Shown: positions 1 through 10,717, numbered from the stretch's first letter. The stretch: DNA of 64,000 bases from Bacteroidota bacterium (GCA_018267135.1 JAFDZA010000014.1:372001-436000); one strand, 5' to 3'. The notes: a model not told the origin generated them from the sequence alone. A program made the numbers and translations.

Positions 1-437
1 ATCTGGTGGTTGATCGAAGCGCATTCGACCGAATTCAGCAAGCGGGTGGGTACGTAAATGTAAATACCGGTGGTGTACCCGATGCCAACGTAATTCCTAT
101 TTCTAAAAAAATTGCAGACGAAGCATTCGATGCGGCTGCCTGTATTGGTTGTGGAGCCTGTGTAGCCGCTTGTAAAAATGCATCAGCTATGCTTTTTGTC
201 AGTGCTAAGGTTTCTCAGTTTGCCTTGCTGCCTCAGGGTCATGCCGAGCGTAAAGAGCGTGTGGAAAAAATGGTAGAACAGATGGATACCGAAGGGTTTG
301 GTTCTTGTACTAACACGCGCGCGTGCGAGGCGGAGTGCCCCAAAGCCATTTCGGTGGCCAATATTGCTCGTATGAACCGCGAATACTTTTCAGCCATGGT
401 TAGCAGCTATGAAGTAAAAGTAGGCGGAGGGGAGTAG
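1..437 (+). CDS. sdhB: Succinate dehydrogenase/fumarate reductase iron-sulfur subunit, C-terminal part
   Basis: The 5' end lies outside the window; the frame is open from base 3, so the GTG at base 6 is not a real start. The visible 143 residues hold the C-terminal ferredoxin half of SdhB/FrdB. A CIGCGAC cluster with a following Cys and a later CEAECP segment match the ligands of the [4Fe-4S] and [3Fe-4S] centres. The N-terminal [2Fe-2S] domain must be upstream. In the family this subunit passes electrons between the flavoprotein and the membrane quinone site. Sequence alone does not separate succinate dehydrogenase from fumarate reductase. The CDS ends at the TAG at 435-437, about 105 bp before tRNA-Gln. 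Confidence 0.9.
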   Translation, partial: LVVDRSAFDRIQQAGGYVNVNTGGVPDANVIPISKKIADEAFDAAACIGCGACVAACKNASAMLFVSAKVSQFALLPQGHAERKERVEKMVEQMDTEGFGSCTNTRACEAECPKAISVANIARMNREYFSAMVSSYEVKVGGGE

Positions 438-505
438 CCCCCCACAGGTCTGCTGATTATCGCAGATTATCAAAAAAGGATATTTCCCTATTCCAAAAAT
501 AATCC

Positions 506-513
506 TACCTTTG
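506..513 (+). promoter_or_regulatory. Bacteroidota-type -7 element for tRNA-Gln
   Basis: TACCTTTG at 506-513 matches the Bacteroidota -7 consensus TAnnTTTG. It predicts a transcript start near 520, about 20 nt before the mature tRNA. The -33 region has no clear TTG, so the call rests on the -7 box and its position. Confidence 0.5.
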
Positions 514-542
514 CGCTCCAAATTTTAAGATTTGGAGATTAT

Positions 543-616
543 TGTCCCGTGGTGTAATGGCAACACTGCAGATTTTGATTCTGCCTTTCTAGGTTCGAGT
601 CCTAGCGGGACAACCA
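543..616 (+). tRNA. tRNA-Gln (anticodon TTG)
   Basis: A full cloverleaf can be drawn by eye. The 7-bp acceptor stem pairs 543-549 with 606-612. The anticodon stem pairs 568-572 with 580-584, and the 7-nt loop at 573-579 carries TTG at 575-577. A 5-bp T stem encloses TTCGAGT. The discriminator is A613 and CCA is encoded at 614-616. Anticodon TTG reads CAA/CAG glutamine codons. Confidence 0.96.
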
Positions 617-620
617 ATAA

Positions 621-648
621 CAAACCCGCCCGTACGGGTTTGTGTTTT
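621..648 (+). terminator. Intrinsic terminator after tRNA-Gln
   Basis: An 8-bp GC-rich stem (621-628 with 635-642) has a 6-nt loop and is followed by a T-rich run. It begins 5 nt after the tRNA CCA end and finishes just before the prs start codon at 656. Confidence 0.75.
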
Positions 649-655
649 GTAAATC

Positions 656-1585
656 ATGGCAGTAAAAATTTTTTCAGGAAGCGCAACTACCTATTTAGCT
701 GAGAAAATAGCTTATGCCTATGGGGAACCATTGGGCAAAGTAAATTACCAGCATTTCAGCGATGGCGAGATGTCGCCCTATATTTCCGAATCGGTGCGTG
801 GCCATGATGTATTTTTAGTACAATCTACTTTTGCTCCGTCAGACAATTTTATGGAGTTGTTGTTGATGATTGATGCCGCCCGCAGAGCCAGCGCTGAAAA
901 TGTAAACGTCATCATTCCTTACTTTGGCTATGCCCGCCAAGACCGCAAAGACAAGCCGCGCGTAGCTATTGCCGCTAAACTGATTGCAAATTTAATTTCT
1001 GCTGCCGGAGCCGACCGGATCATGACATGCGATTTGCATGCTGATCAGATCCAGGGTTTTTTTGATATTCCGGTAGATCACCTCGATGGTAATTTTATTT
1101 TTGTACCCTACTTAAAATCTCTTCGCCTGGAAAACATCATGTTTGCCTCGCCTGACGTAGGAGGAATAAAAAGGGCTCGTAGCTTTGCCAAATTTTTCGA
1201 TGCCGATTTAGCCGTTTGCGATAAACACCGGAAAGAGGCTAACAAGATCGACAGCATGCGTTTGATTGGTGAAGTGGAGGGCAAAGATGTTATTTTAGTA
1301 GATGACTTGGTGGATACAGCCGGTACCATCTGCAAGGCCGCATCTTTATTAAAAGAGAAAGGAGCTAAGTCGGTACGTGCCGTGTGTACACATCCCGTTT
1401 TATCGGGCAAAGCGTACGATAACATTAATAATTCTGAGTTAGAGGAAATTGTGGTAACGGATACCATTCCGCTAAAGGGGGTATCTGATAAAATAAAAGT
1501 GCTTACTGTTTCTGATCTCTTTGCTAAAGCGATCCGGAAAATTCACGATCACGAATCCATCAGCTCTCTTTTTATCAGACTTTAA
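656..1585 (+). CDS. prs: Ribose-phosphate pyrophosphokinase (PRPP synthase)
   Basis: Makes 5-phosphoribosyl-1-pyrophosphate from ribose-5-phosphate and ATP, feeding purine, pyrimidine, NAD, histidine and tryptophan synthesis in the cytosol. The 309-residue length is normal for bacterial class I enzymes. Visible family signatures are DLHADQIQGFF (about residues 128-138), the metal and ATP binding region, and DDLVDTAGTI (about 220-229), the PRPP/ribose-phosphate loop. The ATG at 656 gives a family-like N-terminus. rplY follows 35 nt downstream with no terminator between them, so the pair is probably co-transcribed. Confidence 0.97.
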   Translation: MAVKIFSGSATTYLAEKIAYAYGEPLGKVNYQHFSDGEMSPYISESVRGHDVFLVQSTFAPSDNFMELLLMIDAARRASAENVNVIIPYFGYARQDRKDKPRVAIAAKLIANLISAAGADRIMTCDLHADQIQGFFDIPVDHLDGNFIFVPYLKSLRLENIMFASPDVGGIKRARSFAKFFDADLAVCDKHRKEANKIDSMRLIGEVEGKDVILVDDLVDTAGTICKAASLLKEKGAKSVRAVCTHPVLSGKAYDNINNSELEEIVVTDTIPLKGVSDKIKVLTVSDLFAKAIRKIHDHESISSLFIRL

Positions 1586-1620
1586 ATTTTTTACTTGTAT
1601 AACTTTAAATTTTATTAATT

Positions 1621-2307
1621 ATGAAAACAGTTGAGATTATAGGGTATCGAAGAGCAAATCTCGGCAAAATTGACGCTCGCAAAGTAAGAGAAGAAGGTCA
1701 AGTGCCGTGTGTGCTGTACGGAGGCGATTCGCAGATGCATTTTTATGCTCCGGTGATACTATTCCGCGATTTAGTGTACACGAATGAAGCGCACTTTGTT
1801 CACTTGAATATAGAAGGTGAGGAGTGTCAGGCCATTATGCAGGAAATTCAATTTCACCCGGTCAGTGAAATTATTTTACATGTTGATTTTTTACGTATCA
1901 GCGAAGAACGTAAAATTAAAATGCAAATTCCTGTACGGTTGATAGGCAAGCCGAAAGGAGTAGAAAAAGGTGGTTTGTTGGTAAGAAAACGTGCGGCACT
2001 AAAGGTTTCAGCTTTACCGAAAGATATGCCCGACCATATTGATATTGATTGTTCAGACTTAGATTTTCACCATGCTATTAAGGTGGTGGATATGAATGTT
2101 CCTAATCTTGAATTTTTAGATCCTAAGCAGGCTGCCATTGCTTCGGTGGAGGTACCTCGTGCCGCCAAACTGGTTGAAGAAACGGCAGCAGCTGCAACAC
2201 CTGCCGAAGGTGCTGCACCGGCTGCTACACCGGCTGCGGGTGCTGCTCCAGCCGGAGGGGATGCGAAGAAAACTGAAGCTCCTAAAAAAGACGAAAAGAA
2301 AAAATAA
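1621..2307 (+). CDS. rplY: 50S ribosomal protein L25/general stress protein Ctc
   Basis: Binds 5S rRNA in the large ribosomal subunit. Residues 1 to about 95 form the L25 domain and about 95-185 the C-terminal TL5/Ctc-type beta domain, so this is the long (Ctc) form at 228 residues. The last 35 or so residues are a low-complexity Ala/Pro/Gly stretch followed by a Lys-rich end, probably disordered. A clear intrinsic terminator follows. The prs-rplY-pth order recurs in many bacteria. Confidence 0.95.
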   Translation: MKTVEIIGYRRANLGKIDARKVREEGQVPCVLYGGDSQMHFYAPVILFRDLVYTNEAHFVHLNIEGEECQAIMQEIQFHPVSEIILHVDFLRISEERKIKMQIPVRLIGKPKGVEKGGLLVRKRAALKVSALPKDMPDHIDIDCSDLDFHHAIKVVDMNVPNLEFLDPKQAAIASVEVPRAAKLVEETAAAATPAEGAAPAATPAAGAAPAGGDAKKTEAPKKDEKKK

Positions 2308-2322
2308 TTTTTTTGCCATACG

Positions 2323-2358
2323 AAAAACCCCGTTCAGTATTACGTTCGGGGTTTTTTT
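2323..2358 (+). terminator. Intrinsic terminator after rplY
   Basis: A 10-bp stem pairs 2323-2332 with 2347-2356; the 3' arm runs into a T tract. It lies 15 nt after the rplY stop codon and separates prs-rplY from pth. Confidence 0.85.
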
Positions 2359-2409
2359 ATTTGAATATTTTTCTCCCTAACGAAAGGAGCTCATTATCTT
2401 TGGTATCTG

Positions 2410-2985
2410 ATGAAATTCCTGATAGTAGGTTTGGGTAACATAGGTGCAGAATACGAACTGACACGCCATAATATTGGTTTTTTAACGCTCGATCGGATTG
2501 CAGACAATAACCAGATATCATTTCGCAAAGAACGCCTGGCAGATAAGGCCGAGCTGAAACATAAAGGAAGGGTTATCCACTTCATTAAGCCCAATACATA
2601 TATGAACTTAAGTGGTAAAGCAGTTGCCTATTGGATGCAGGATTTAAAAATTTCAAAAGAAAACCTCCTAGTGTTGGTAGATGATATTGCCTTGCCTTTT
2701 GGCTCTTGGCGGATGCGCACCCAAGGGAGTTCTGCCGGCCATAATGGATTAAAAAATGTAGAAGCCGTTCTAGGTGGACAAGACTATGCCCGTTTGCGTT
2801 TAGGCATTGGCAACGAATATGCAAAAGGCCAGCAAGTAGATTATGTGTTGGGGAATTTTTCTTCTTCCGAAATGGAAGTTTTACCATCAATCATGGATAA
2901 GGCAGAGGAAATAATTTTTTCTTTTTGCACGATTGGTGCGGAACGAACCATGAACCATTTTAATACCTCACCGATGAAAAAATAA
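2410..2985 (+). CDS. pth: Peptidyl-tRNA hydrolase
   Basis: Recycles peptidyl-tRNAs that fall off the ribosome by cleaving the ester bond between peptide and tRNA. The 191-residue length fits the family. Signatures seen are GLGNIG near the N-terminus, the catalytic-His segment TRHNIGF (about residues 18-24), NTYMNLSG, DDIALPFG and GSSAGHNGLKN. The usual GNPG is GNIG here, a mild change that should not affect the fold. The ATG at 2410 puts the first beta strand at the N-terminus as expected. Confidence 0.96.
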   Translation: MKFLIVGLGNIGAEYELTRHNIGFLTLDRIADNNQISFRKERLADKAELKHKGRVIHFIKPNTYMNLSGKAVAYWMQDLKISKENLLVLVDDIALPFGSWRMRTQGSSAGHNGLKNVEAVLGGQDYARLRLGIGNEYAKGQQVDYVLGNFSSSEMEVLPSIMDKAEEIIFSFCTIGAERTMNHFNTSPMKK

Positions 2986-3006
2986 GAACCGGCTTAGCCG
3001 GCTCTT
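2976..3006 (-). terminator. Terminator between convergent pth and aconitase genes
   Basis: An imperfect 8-bp stem pairs 2986-2993 with 2997-3004 (one mismatch) around a 3-nt loop. On the minus strand it is followed by CTTATTTTTT, a good U tract for the aconitase mRNA. The plus-strand tail is poorer, so the element is mainly a minus-strand terminator that may also help end pth transcripts. Confidence 0.65.
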
Positions 3007-3029
3007 AAAAATATTGCGTTCGTATTAAC

Positions 3030-5471
3030 CTATCGTTTGCTCTTTTTCTTAGTCGGTTTTTTGCTCTTTTTTTGAATTGATTTCTTCACGGCCTTTTTCT
3101 TAACTACTTTTTTTTTAGCAGGTTTAGTAGTATTCTTCGCCACTTTTTTAGCCCCTTTCTTTACTGCTTTTTTAGTAGTCTTCTTGGTAGAGGATTTAGC
3201 TGTAGATTTTGAAGTTGCTTTCCCCATGGCATTAAGGGCTGAACCTGCCTTAAACCATTCAATCTGGTTTTTATTATACGTATGGTTAACTTGTATATCT
3301 TCTATTTTACCATCGCTATGGTGAATGATAACCGTTAGTGGTTTATCGGGAGCAAAAGTTGTTAATCCTTTAATATCGAAAATATCATCTTCGCGAATTT
3401 TGTCGTAGTCGGCCTTATTGGCAAATGTAAGTGCCAGCATACCCTGTTTTTTTAAATTGGTTTCGTGAATACGGGCAAATGATTTTACCAAAATAGCCCG
3501 TACACCAAGGTGACGAGGCTCCATGGCTGCATGCTCGCGCGATGAACCTTCTCCATAGTTTTCATCGCCTACTACAATTGATCCTATACCCACTGCTTTG
3601 TAGGCTCGTTGTACTTTAGGAACTTCATCGTAATGCCCGGTAAGCCCATTGCGCACACTATTAATCGCTTCATTAAAATAATTCGTAGCACCTATCAATA
3701 AGTTATTAGAGATGTTATCTAGGTGGCCACGGTACTTTAACCATTTTCCGGCCATCGAAATATGGTCTGTAGTACATTTCCCTTTAGCTTTAATCAGCAG
3801 ACGTAGGCGGGTTAGATCTTTTCCTTCCCATGCTTTAAATGGCTCGAGCAATTGCAAGCGATCGGAGTTGGAGTCTACCCTTACTTCTACCTTACTTCCA
3901 TCTTTGGCGGGTGCCTGATAACCGGGGTCTTTTACATCAAAGCCTTTTTTGGGAAGTTCATCTCCGGATGGAGGATCGAGTTTTACAGTTTGTCCTTGTT
4001 CATTTACTAACGTATCGGTAAGTGGGTTAAATCCTAAATCTCCGGCAATAGCTATAGCAGTTACCAACTCAGGCGAACCTACAAAAGCAAATGTATTGGG
4101 GTTGCCATCATTACGCGATTGGAAATTACGGTTAAAGGAATGAACAATTGTATTTTTTTCTTTCCGGTCGGCTCCCACACGGGCCCACATACCAATACAA
4201 GGGCCGCAGGCATTGGCAAACACTTTTGCTCCTATTTTATTGAAAGTGTCGATAAAGCCATCTCGCTCAATAGTGTATCGTACTTGCTCAGATCCGGGTG
4301 TGATTGTAAACACGGCCTTTGTTTTTAATCCTTTTGAAGCCACCTGGCGTGCCAAACTGGCGGCACGTGAAATATCTTCGTAGGAAGAGTTAGTGCAAGA
4401 GCCGATCAACCCCACCTCCACTTTAGTAGGCCACCCGTTTTTGGCGGCTTCTTCTTTCATTTTTGATATAGGCGTAGCCAGATCGGGAGTAAATGGGCCA
4501 TTCAGGTGGGGCTCCAGTTCAGAGAGATTAATTTCAATAACCTGATCAAAATATTTTTCGGGGGTTCTATATACTTCCGGGTCGGCTGTGAGATGCTCTT
4601 TAATTTTGTTTGCCATTTTTGCTACTTCTGCCCGACCCGTGGCATTGAGGTAACGTTCCATGGAGCTGTCGTAAGCAAAGGTAGAGGTGGTAGCCCCAAT
4701 TTCGGCCCCCATATTGCAAATAGTGCCTTTGCCAGTGCAACTCATAGAGGTGGCTCCCTCTCCAAAATACTCTACTATAGCTCCCGTTCCACCTTTTACA
4801 GTAAGAATGCCTGCTACTTTTAAGATTACATCTTTTGGAGATGCCCAACCGTTTAGTTTTCCAGTTAATTTCACCCCTATCAGTTTAGGAAATTTTAATT
4901 CCCAAGCCATGCCACTCATTACATCTACGGCATCGGCACCACCTACACCAATTGCTACCATTCCCAGTCCACCGGCATTTACGGTATGCGAGTCTGTGCC
5001 AATCATCATACCCCCTGGGAATGCATAATTTTCTAACACCACTTGATGAATGATGCCGGCTCCTGGTCTCCAAAAACCAATACCATATTTATTTGAAACA
5101 GACGCAAGGAAATCATAGACTTCTTTACTTTCTGATGTGGCTGATTTTAAATCGTCTTGAGCACCTACTTTAGCCATAATTAAATGATCGCAATGCACCG
5201 TAGAGGGTACAGCTACTTTGGGGCGGCCGGCAGACATAAATTGAAGTAGTGCCATCTGGGCAGTGGCATCTTGCATGGCTACCCGGTCTGGAGCAAAATC
5301 AACGTATGACTTGCCCCGAATAAAGTCTTCTAACTTTTGGTCTGTATGAAGATGGGAGTACAATATTTTTTCTGAAAGGGTGAGGGGTCTTTTTACCAAT
5401 TTTTTTGCTTTAACAAGACGGCCCGGAATGGCGGCATAAAGCTTTTTAATCATGTCTAAATCAAATGCCAT
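3030..5471 (-). CDS. acn: Aconitate hydratase with lysine-rich C-terminal tail
   Basis: Interconverts citrate and isocitrate in the TCA cycle using a [4Fe-4S] cluster. The cluster ligands are visible as Cys359 (IGSCTNSS) and Cys422/Cys425 (ACGPCIGMW). The swivel-domain motif [10 protein letters not shown] lies near residue 640. The order and length of the core, about 750 residues, match the mitochondrial-type aconitase common in Bacteroidota, which ends near [10 protein letters not shown]. Here about 62 more residues follow (roughly 752-813) with 28 Lys, one Arg and no acidic residue, in KKAVKK-type steps that recall histone H1 tails. No frameshift is needed, since the tail is in frame and ends at a normal stop. 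Its role is unknown; DNA, RNA or polyphosphate binding is only a guess. Confidence 0.95.
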   Translation of the reverse strand: MAFDLDMIKKLYAAIPGRLVKAKKLVKRPLTLSEKILYSHLHTDQKLEDFIRGKSYVDFAPDRVAMQDATAQMALLQFMSAGRPKVAVPSTVHCDHLIMAKVGAQDDLKSATSESKEVYDFLASVSNKYGIGFWRPGAGIIHQVVLENYAFPGGMMIGTDSHTVNAGGLGMVAIGVGGADAVDVMSGMAWELKFPKLIGVKLTGKLNGWASPKDVILKVAGILTVKGGTGAIVEYFGEGATSMSCTGKGTICNMGAEIGATTSTFAYDSSMERYLNATGRAEVAKMANKIKEHLTADPEVYRTPEKYFDQVIEINLSELEPHLNGPFTPDLATPISKMKEEAAKNGWPTKVEVGLIGSCTNSSYEDISRAASLARQVASKGLKTKAVFTITPGSEQVRYTIERDGFIDTFNKIGAKVFANACGPCIGMWARVGADRKEKNTIVHSFNRNFQSRNDGNPNTFAFVGSPELVTAIAIAGDLGFNPLTDTLVNEQGQTVKLDPPSGDELPKKGFDVKDPGYQAPAKDGSKVEVRVDSNSDRLQLLEPFKAWEGKDLTRLRLLIKAKGKCTTDHISMAGKWLKYRGHLDNISNNLLIGATNYFNEAINSVRNGLTGHYDEVPKVQRAYKAVGIGSIVVGDENYGEGSSREHAAMEPRHLGVRAILVKSFARIHETNLKKQGMLALTFANKADYDKIREDDIFDIKGLTTFAPDKPLTVIIHHSDGKIEDIQVNHTYNKNQIEWFKAGSALNAMGKATSKSTAKSSTKKTTKKAVKKGAKKVAKNTTKPAKKKVVKKKAVKKSIQKKSKKPTKKKSKR

Positions 5472-5680
5472 AAGGTTGTGTGATAAGGTTTGGGTGCTAA
5501 ACTAATAATTTATATTAATGATTGATTCACGATTTTATGTTACATCAAGTTGTATTGATTTTTATATTATTTAATTATTTGATTATCATATCATTAAATA
5601 ACATTATCTCTATTATAATTTTAATTAAAAATTTTTGTTATTGGCTATAAAATGGTGAGATTATAAAGGAGATATAATCT

Positions 5681-6061
5681 TTAAGACTGCCTGATTTGGG
5701 CGTCTATATCTATGATTTCTTTCAGTTTTTCTAATGCAGCTTTTTCTGATTCCTCTACCTTGCCATCGGCATTTACGATGTCGTACATTTCTGTATAGAT
5801 TTTGTATTTCTGAGCGAACTTAACGGAATCAAATTTTTTAAATGTATCGTAGATTACGGCCAGCGTTAAAGACTTATCTATGGCGTGGTATTCTGCTACG
5901 GCTGTGGCAAATTTTTTTTTCCGGTCGGTTTCGTCAGGATATAATTTCCTCATCTTTTCCAAGATCACCTGCTCTTCGCTTGGGTGAAGATAACCATCGG
6001 CCAAGGCCATGTGGATATATAGGAATAGTATAAAATCGGGAAAATTTGAGTGCAGTACCAT
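5681..6061 (-). CDS. TerB-like protein
   Basis: A small, mostly helical protein of about 126 residues. The segment MALADGYLHPSEEQ and the later VNADGKVEESEKAAL both look like the acidic helix-loop repeats (xADGxxxxxE) of the TerB/DjlA N-terminal fold, which probably binds metal. The longest open frame begins at a TTG at 6085; I prefer the ATG at 6061 (MVLHSN), which leaves the TerB fold intact. No function is known for single-domain members. It lies between aconitase and groEL, with the strong groEL terminator just upstream, so it has its own promoter. Confidence 0.7.
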   Translation of the reverse strand: MVLHSNFPDFILFLYIHMALADGYLHPSEEQVILEKMRKLYPDETDRKKKFATAVAEYHAIDKSLTLAVIYDTFKKFDSVKFAQKYKIYTEMYDIVNADGKVEESEKAALEKLKEIIDIDAQIRQS

Positions 6062-6089
6062 GACGAAATTGTTTGTGTAGAACAAAAGT

Positions 6090-6122
6090 AAAAAAAAAAG
6101 GCTTCCCGTTTCGGGAAGCCTT
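6090..6122 (-). terminator. Intrinsic terminator of groESL
   Basis: A perfect 11-bp stem pairs 6098-6108 with 6112-6122 around a TTT loop. On the minus strand it is followed by a run of nine or more T, placing it about 20 nt after the groEL stop codon. Confidence 0.9.
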
Positions 6123-6141
6123 TTTGCTTCAGAAGAATGAA

Positions 6142-7797
<1,656 letters not shown>

Positions 7798-7809
7798 TTA
7801 GTTGTTTGA

Positions 7810-8088
7810 TTAAATAGTGCCGAATATATCGGAGTTGCGCATGATGAGGTACTCTTTGCCATCAATGGTAATTTCGGTGCCCGAGTATTTACCATAAAGT
7901 ATATGGTCGCCTACTTTTACGGTTACCGGTTTGTCTTTCAGGCCTTCGCCCACGGCAATTACTTTGCCTTGTTGAGGTTTTTCTTTAGCGGTATCAGGAA
8001 TGATAATGCCGGAAGCGGTTTTCTGTTCGGCAGGAGCTGCCTCCACAAGCACTCTGTCTTCATTGGGTTTGAAATTGATTTTTGCCAT
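7810..8088 (-). CDS. groES: Co-chaperonin GroES (10 kDa)
   Basis: Heptameric lid for GroEL. The 92-residue length and the segments [21 protein letters not shown] (mobile loop) and [15 protein letters not shown] are typical. It is the first gene of the groESL operon. The 5' region is shared with a divergently transcribed uncharacterised gene and lacks the CIRCE inverted repeat. Confidence 0.97.
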   Translation of the reverse strand: MAKINFKPNEDRVLVEAAPAEQKTASGIIIPDTAKEKPQQGKVIAVGEGLKDKPVTVKVGDHILYGKYSGTEITIDGKEYLIMRNSDIFGTI

Positions 8089-8124
8089 AGTAGGATTTAC
8101 GTTTTGAGTTAAACAGTATTTTAA

Positions 8125-8141
8125 CGTTCGCGCAATGAACG
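8125..8141. promoter_or_regulatory. Short inverted repeat upstream of groES
   Basis: CGTTC (8125-8129) and GAACG (8137-8141) form a 5-bp inverted repeat with a 7-nt spacer, 36 nt upstream of the groES start. It could be an operator for the heat-shock operon, but such short repeats arise often by chance. The rest of 8089-8377, between groES and the divergent gene, shows no convincing gene. Confidence 0.2.
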
Positions 8142-8377
8142 ATATTCATGCCAAATCATTTTTTTTTGGTTTTTAGTCCTTTTTTGGCCGATCTAACTTG
8201 GTTTACTGTCATTTGTTTAGGAGGTATTATGGCAAGTTGGCAGATTTGTGAAAGCGAAATTCTGTCAATAAAAATTAGACTTCGGGTTTTCAGCGGCATA
8301 TTATTTGTTTTTTGCAACGATGCTACTCCCTATCTATTGAATATTTTGAATTAAATTCACACGGAAACTTTAATACA

Positions 8378-9088
8378 ATGGAAAAGTTGGACACCCATTG
8401 GTTAACACAAGGCCTCATAGACTTAGAGTATAAGAAGTACTTGCTGTTGGCCTATTTTAAAACCGTGCGCGAGTCGTTTACCAGAGTAGAACTCTATCCC
8501 TATCTGGCCGACTTGGTATTTCATTACCGAAATCTACAATCGGTGCAAGAAAATAAGGCACTGATGAAAGAAGCTTTTCCTCAGGAACTATCAGATCAGG
8601 GTATAAAAAATCTGGAAATCAACTATCGAAAAATTATTGCGGATGACGATGTAATGAAAGAACTGGAGCTTGTAATGGCGTATGCTTTGCCATTGTTTAA
8701 ATCTTCGCTTGACGAAGGTTCTTTTATTTACGATTACGTGGAATCGCAGTGTACCATTACCCCCATCGGGGTTTCGTCTTTGTATAAAAGCGAAGGGTAC
8801 CTTTTCGTAACGCAACCACCTGAAAAAGAAACGAATATTTACCGATACCAGATGACACTTTACGAACAAAGCCATCAAACTATGCGGAGTATTCAAACTG
8901 ATCTTTTATTAGTAGTGAAAAAAAGTTTATCAAACACCTATGAAAGCATTAAACGTAATCTGATGCAGCAATTTACAGAACTGCCTAACCCTAATGCTTA
9001 TTTAGTTATCTCAAAACTTAAATTTCCGTATCAGCCTACCTTAATGCCCGTGGCCAAACGTCTGCTGGTAAAAGAAATAAGCAGATAG
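8378..9088 (+). CDS. Uncharacterised conserved-looking protein, divergent from groESL
   Basis: I do not recognise a family. The frame opens at 8312, but the ATG at 8378 (MEKLDTHWLT) gives a 236-residue protein with a natural N-terminus. It is soluble by composition, with no signal peptide or membrane segment, mixed alpha/beta, and ends in basic residues. A stretch near residues 150-175 (VTQPPEKETNIYRYQMTLY) looks like a beta-rich core. Codon use resembles its neighbours. It stands alone: the groES promoter region lies upstream and an alcohol dehydrogenase gene begins 36 nt downstream, possibly co-transcribed. Confidence 0.75.
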   Translation: MEKLDTHWLTQGLIDLEYKKYLLLAYFKTVRESFTRVELYPYLADLVFHYRNLQSVQENKALMKEAFPQELSDQGIKNLEINYRKIIADDDVMKELELVMAYALPLFKSSLDEGSFIYDYVESQCTITPIGVSSLYKSEGYLFVTQPPEKETNIYRYQMTLYEQSHQTMRSIQTDLLLVVKKSLSNTYESIKRNLMQQFTELPNPNAYLVISKLKFPYQPTLMPVAKRLLVKEISR

Positions 9089-9123
9089 CGAAAAAATAGA
9101 TGTCTCATTCTTATCTTATCATT

Positions 9124-10167
9124 ATGTCAACTGTAAAAGCGTATGCTGCGCAAAATTCAACTTCCCCCTTAGCCCCCTTTTCGTTACAGCGCAGACCCCC
9201 CGGGCCGCACGATGTAGCGTTAGATATATTGTATTGCGGGGTTTGTCACTCTGATATTCACCAAGTGCGCGATGAGTGGGGCGATTCTATTTTTCCAATG
9301 GTGCCCGGTCATGAAATTGTTGGGCGGATTTCTAATGTGGGATCTCATGTAAAAAAATTTAAGACCGGAGATGTTGCGGCTGTAGGTTGCCTGGTAGATT
9401 CGTGTCGTACGTGTGCCAGCTGCCGAGAAGGGTTAGAGCAGTATTGTGAAGTGCACAGCGTTCCTACCTATAATGGCTATGAAATGGATCGGAAAACACC
9501 CACGTACGGAGGTTACTCAAAAAAAATTGTAGTGGACGAAGCTTTTGTATTGAAAGTTTCAGAAAAATTAAAATTAGCCGGTGTTGCACCATTGCTATGT
9601 GCCGGCATTACTACATACTCCCCCTTACGCCACTGGAAGATAGGCCAAGGCCATAAGGTAGCTGTAGCCGGATTGGGCGGGCTGGGACACATGGGCGTAA
9701 AGTTTGCGAGAGCCTTAGGAGCAGAGGTAACAGTGCTGAGTACATCGGCCACAAAAGAAAGTGATGCTTACCGACTGGGGGCACACCACTTTGTGGTAAC
9801 GACCAACCATTCGCAAATGCGAAAAGTAAAACGTCATTTCGATTTTATACTTAATACCATTTCGGCCACACACGATTATAATTCACTTCTCAGTCTGCTG
9901 AAAACCAACGGCACCATGGTGTTAGTGGGAGTTCCGCCACAAGCCGTGCCGGTGCAGGCTTTTAACCTGATCGGAGGGAGGAGGTCGTTGGCCGGATCCT
10001 TAATTGGCGGAATACCGGAGACACAAGAAATGCTCGACTACTGCGCGAAGCACGAGATCACATCGGAGGTAGAAGTAATTGCCATGCAAGACATTGAGAA
10101 AGCCTACACCCGGATGCTGAAAGGCGATGTGCGCTACCGGTTTGTGATCGATATTAATTCATTCTGA
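9124..10167 (+). CDS. Zinc-dependent NAD(P)H alcohol dehydrogenase (YahK/cinnamyl-alcohol type)
   Basis: Medium-chain dehydrogenase that reduces aldehydes or oxidises alcohols with NADP(H). The catalytic zinc site is visible as CGVCHSD and GHEIVGRI, and the structural zinc site as the four Cys of GCLVDSCRTCASCREG...YC. The Rossmann glycines appear as GLGGLGHMG. The open frame begins at 9100, but the ATG at 9124 (MSTVKAYAAQ) matches the N-terminus of YahK/AdhA-like enzymes and gives 347 residues. Substrate cannot be told from sequence. A short inverted repeat at 10186-10211 may act as a weak terminator. Confidence 0.92.
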   Translation: MSTVKAYAAQNSTSPLAPFSLQRRPPGPHDVALDILYCGVCHSDIHQVRDEWGDSIFPMVPGHEIVGRISNVGSHVKKFKTGDVAAVGCLVDSCRTCASCREGLEQYCEVHSVPTYNGYEMDRKTPTYGGYSKKIVVDEAFVLKVSEKLKLAGVAPLLCAGITTYSPLRHWKIGQGHKVAVAGLGGLGHMGVKFARALGAEVTVLSTSATKESDAYRLGAHHFVVTTNHSQMRKVKRHFDFILNTISATHDYNSLLSLLKTNGTMVLVGVPPQAVPVQAFNLIGGRRSLAGSLIGGIPETQEMLDYCAKHEITSEVEVIAMQDIEKAYTRMLKGDVRYRFVIDINSF

Positions 10168-10319
10168 TTTTCTATAGACGGAAATGATTTGATCTTTCAA
10201 ATAATCAAATCTTATTCAATTCATTTGTTATAAATAAGTTAACATAAATTCATTTCGTTGATAACTTTTTTAGAACCGTGCGAAGCCCTGAAAACATTGA
10301 TAAAGTTGCGTGTTAAAAA

Positions 10320-10349
10320 TTTGTTGAGATAAAAAAGAATCTATATTTG
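10320..10349 (+). promoter_or_regulatory. Bacteroidota-type promoter of the HU gene
   Basis: TATATTTG at 10342-10349 is a perfect TAnnTTTG -7 element. TTTG at 10320-10323, 18 nt upstream, fits the -33 element. Transcription should start near 10356, leaving a leader of about 30 nt before the HU start codon. Confidence 0.7.
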
Positions 10350-10385
10350 CGGGCAGTTAAATAAACTACAAATTCAATAATCACT

Positions 10386-10655
10386 ATGAACAAAGCAGAA
10401 TTGGTAAGTAAGATTGCAGGAGATGCCGGTATTACAAAAGTACAAGCAACTGCCGCCTTGGATTCCTTTATGGAGGGAGTTACTAAAACTTTGAAGTCAG
10501 GCAATAAACTGATCTTGGTAGGTTTTGGAACATTCTCCGTTTCCAAGAGAGCCGCACGTACAGGCCGCAATCCGCAAACAGGCGCAACCATTAAAATCAA
10601 AGCTCGTAAGGTAGCACGCTTTAAAGCCAGCAAAGAGCTTTCAGGAAAACTTTAA
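10386..10655 (+). CDS. hup: HU-family DNA-binding protein
   Basis: A small dimeric nucleoid protein that bends DNA. At 89 residues it has the standard HU length and landmarks: [11 protein letters not shown] at the N-terminus, the [21 protein letters not shown] arm region (about residues 46-66), and [17 protein letters not shown] at the end. It has a good promoter and a strong terminator, so it is monocistronic. Confidence 0.97.
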   Translation: MNKAELVSKIAGDAGITKVQATAALDSFMEGVTKTLKSGNKLILVGFGTFSVSKRAARTGRNPQTGATIKIKARKVARFKASKELSGKL

Positions 10656-10682
10656 AGTCAATTATCGGTTGACTAAAGATTT

Positions 10683-10717
10683 AAAGAGGCTGTCTTAAAA
10701 AGGACAGCCTCTTTTTT
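10683..10717 (+). terminator. Intrinsic terminator of the HU gene
   Basis: A 10-bp stem pairs 10685-10694 with 10703-10712 around an A/T-rich loop and runs into seven T. It starts 28 nt after the HU stop. Confidence 0.9.

Noticed and set aside
3030..3218. Lysine tail of aconitase as a frameshift product
   Set aside because: The tail is in frame with the core, has a regular K-K step pattern and ends in a normal stop followed by a terminator.
8089..8160. CIRCE (HrcA) operator before groES
   Set aside because: The repeat TTAGCACTC-N9-GAGTGCTAA is not present on either strand.
8148..8354. 68-residue open frame before the 8378 gene
   Set aside because: It overlaps the leader of the 8378 gene, has no family look or start signal, and is best read as non-coding.
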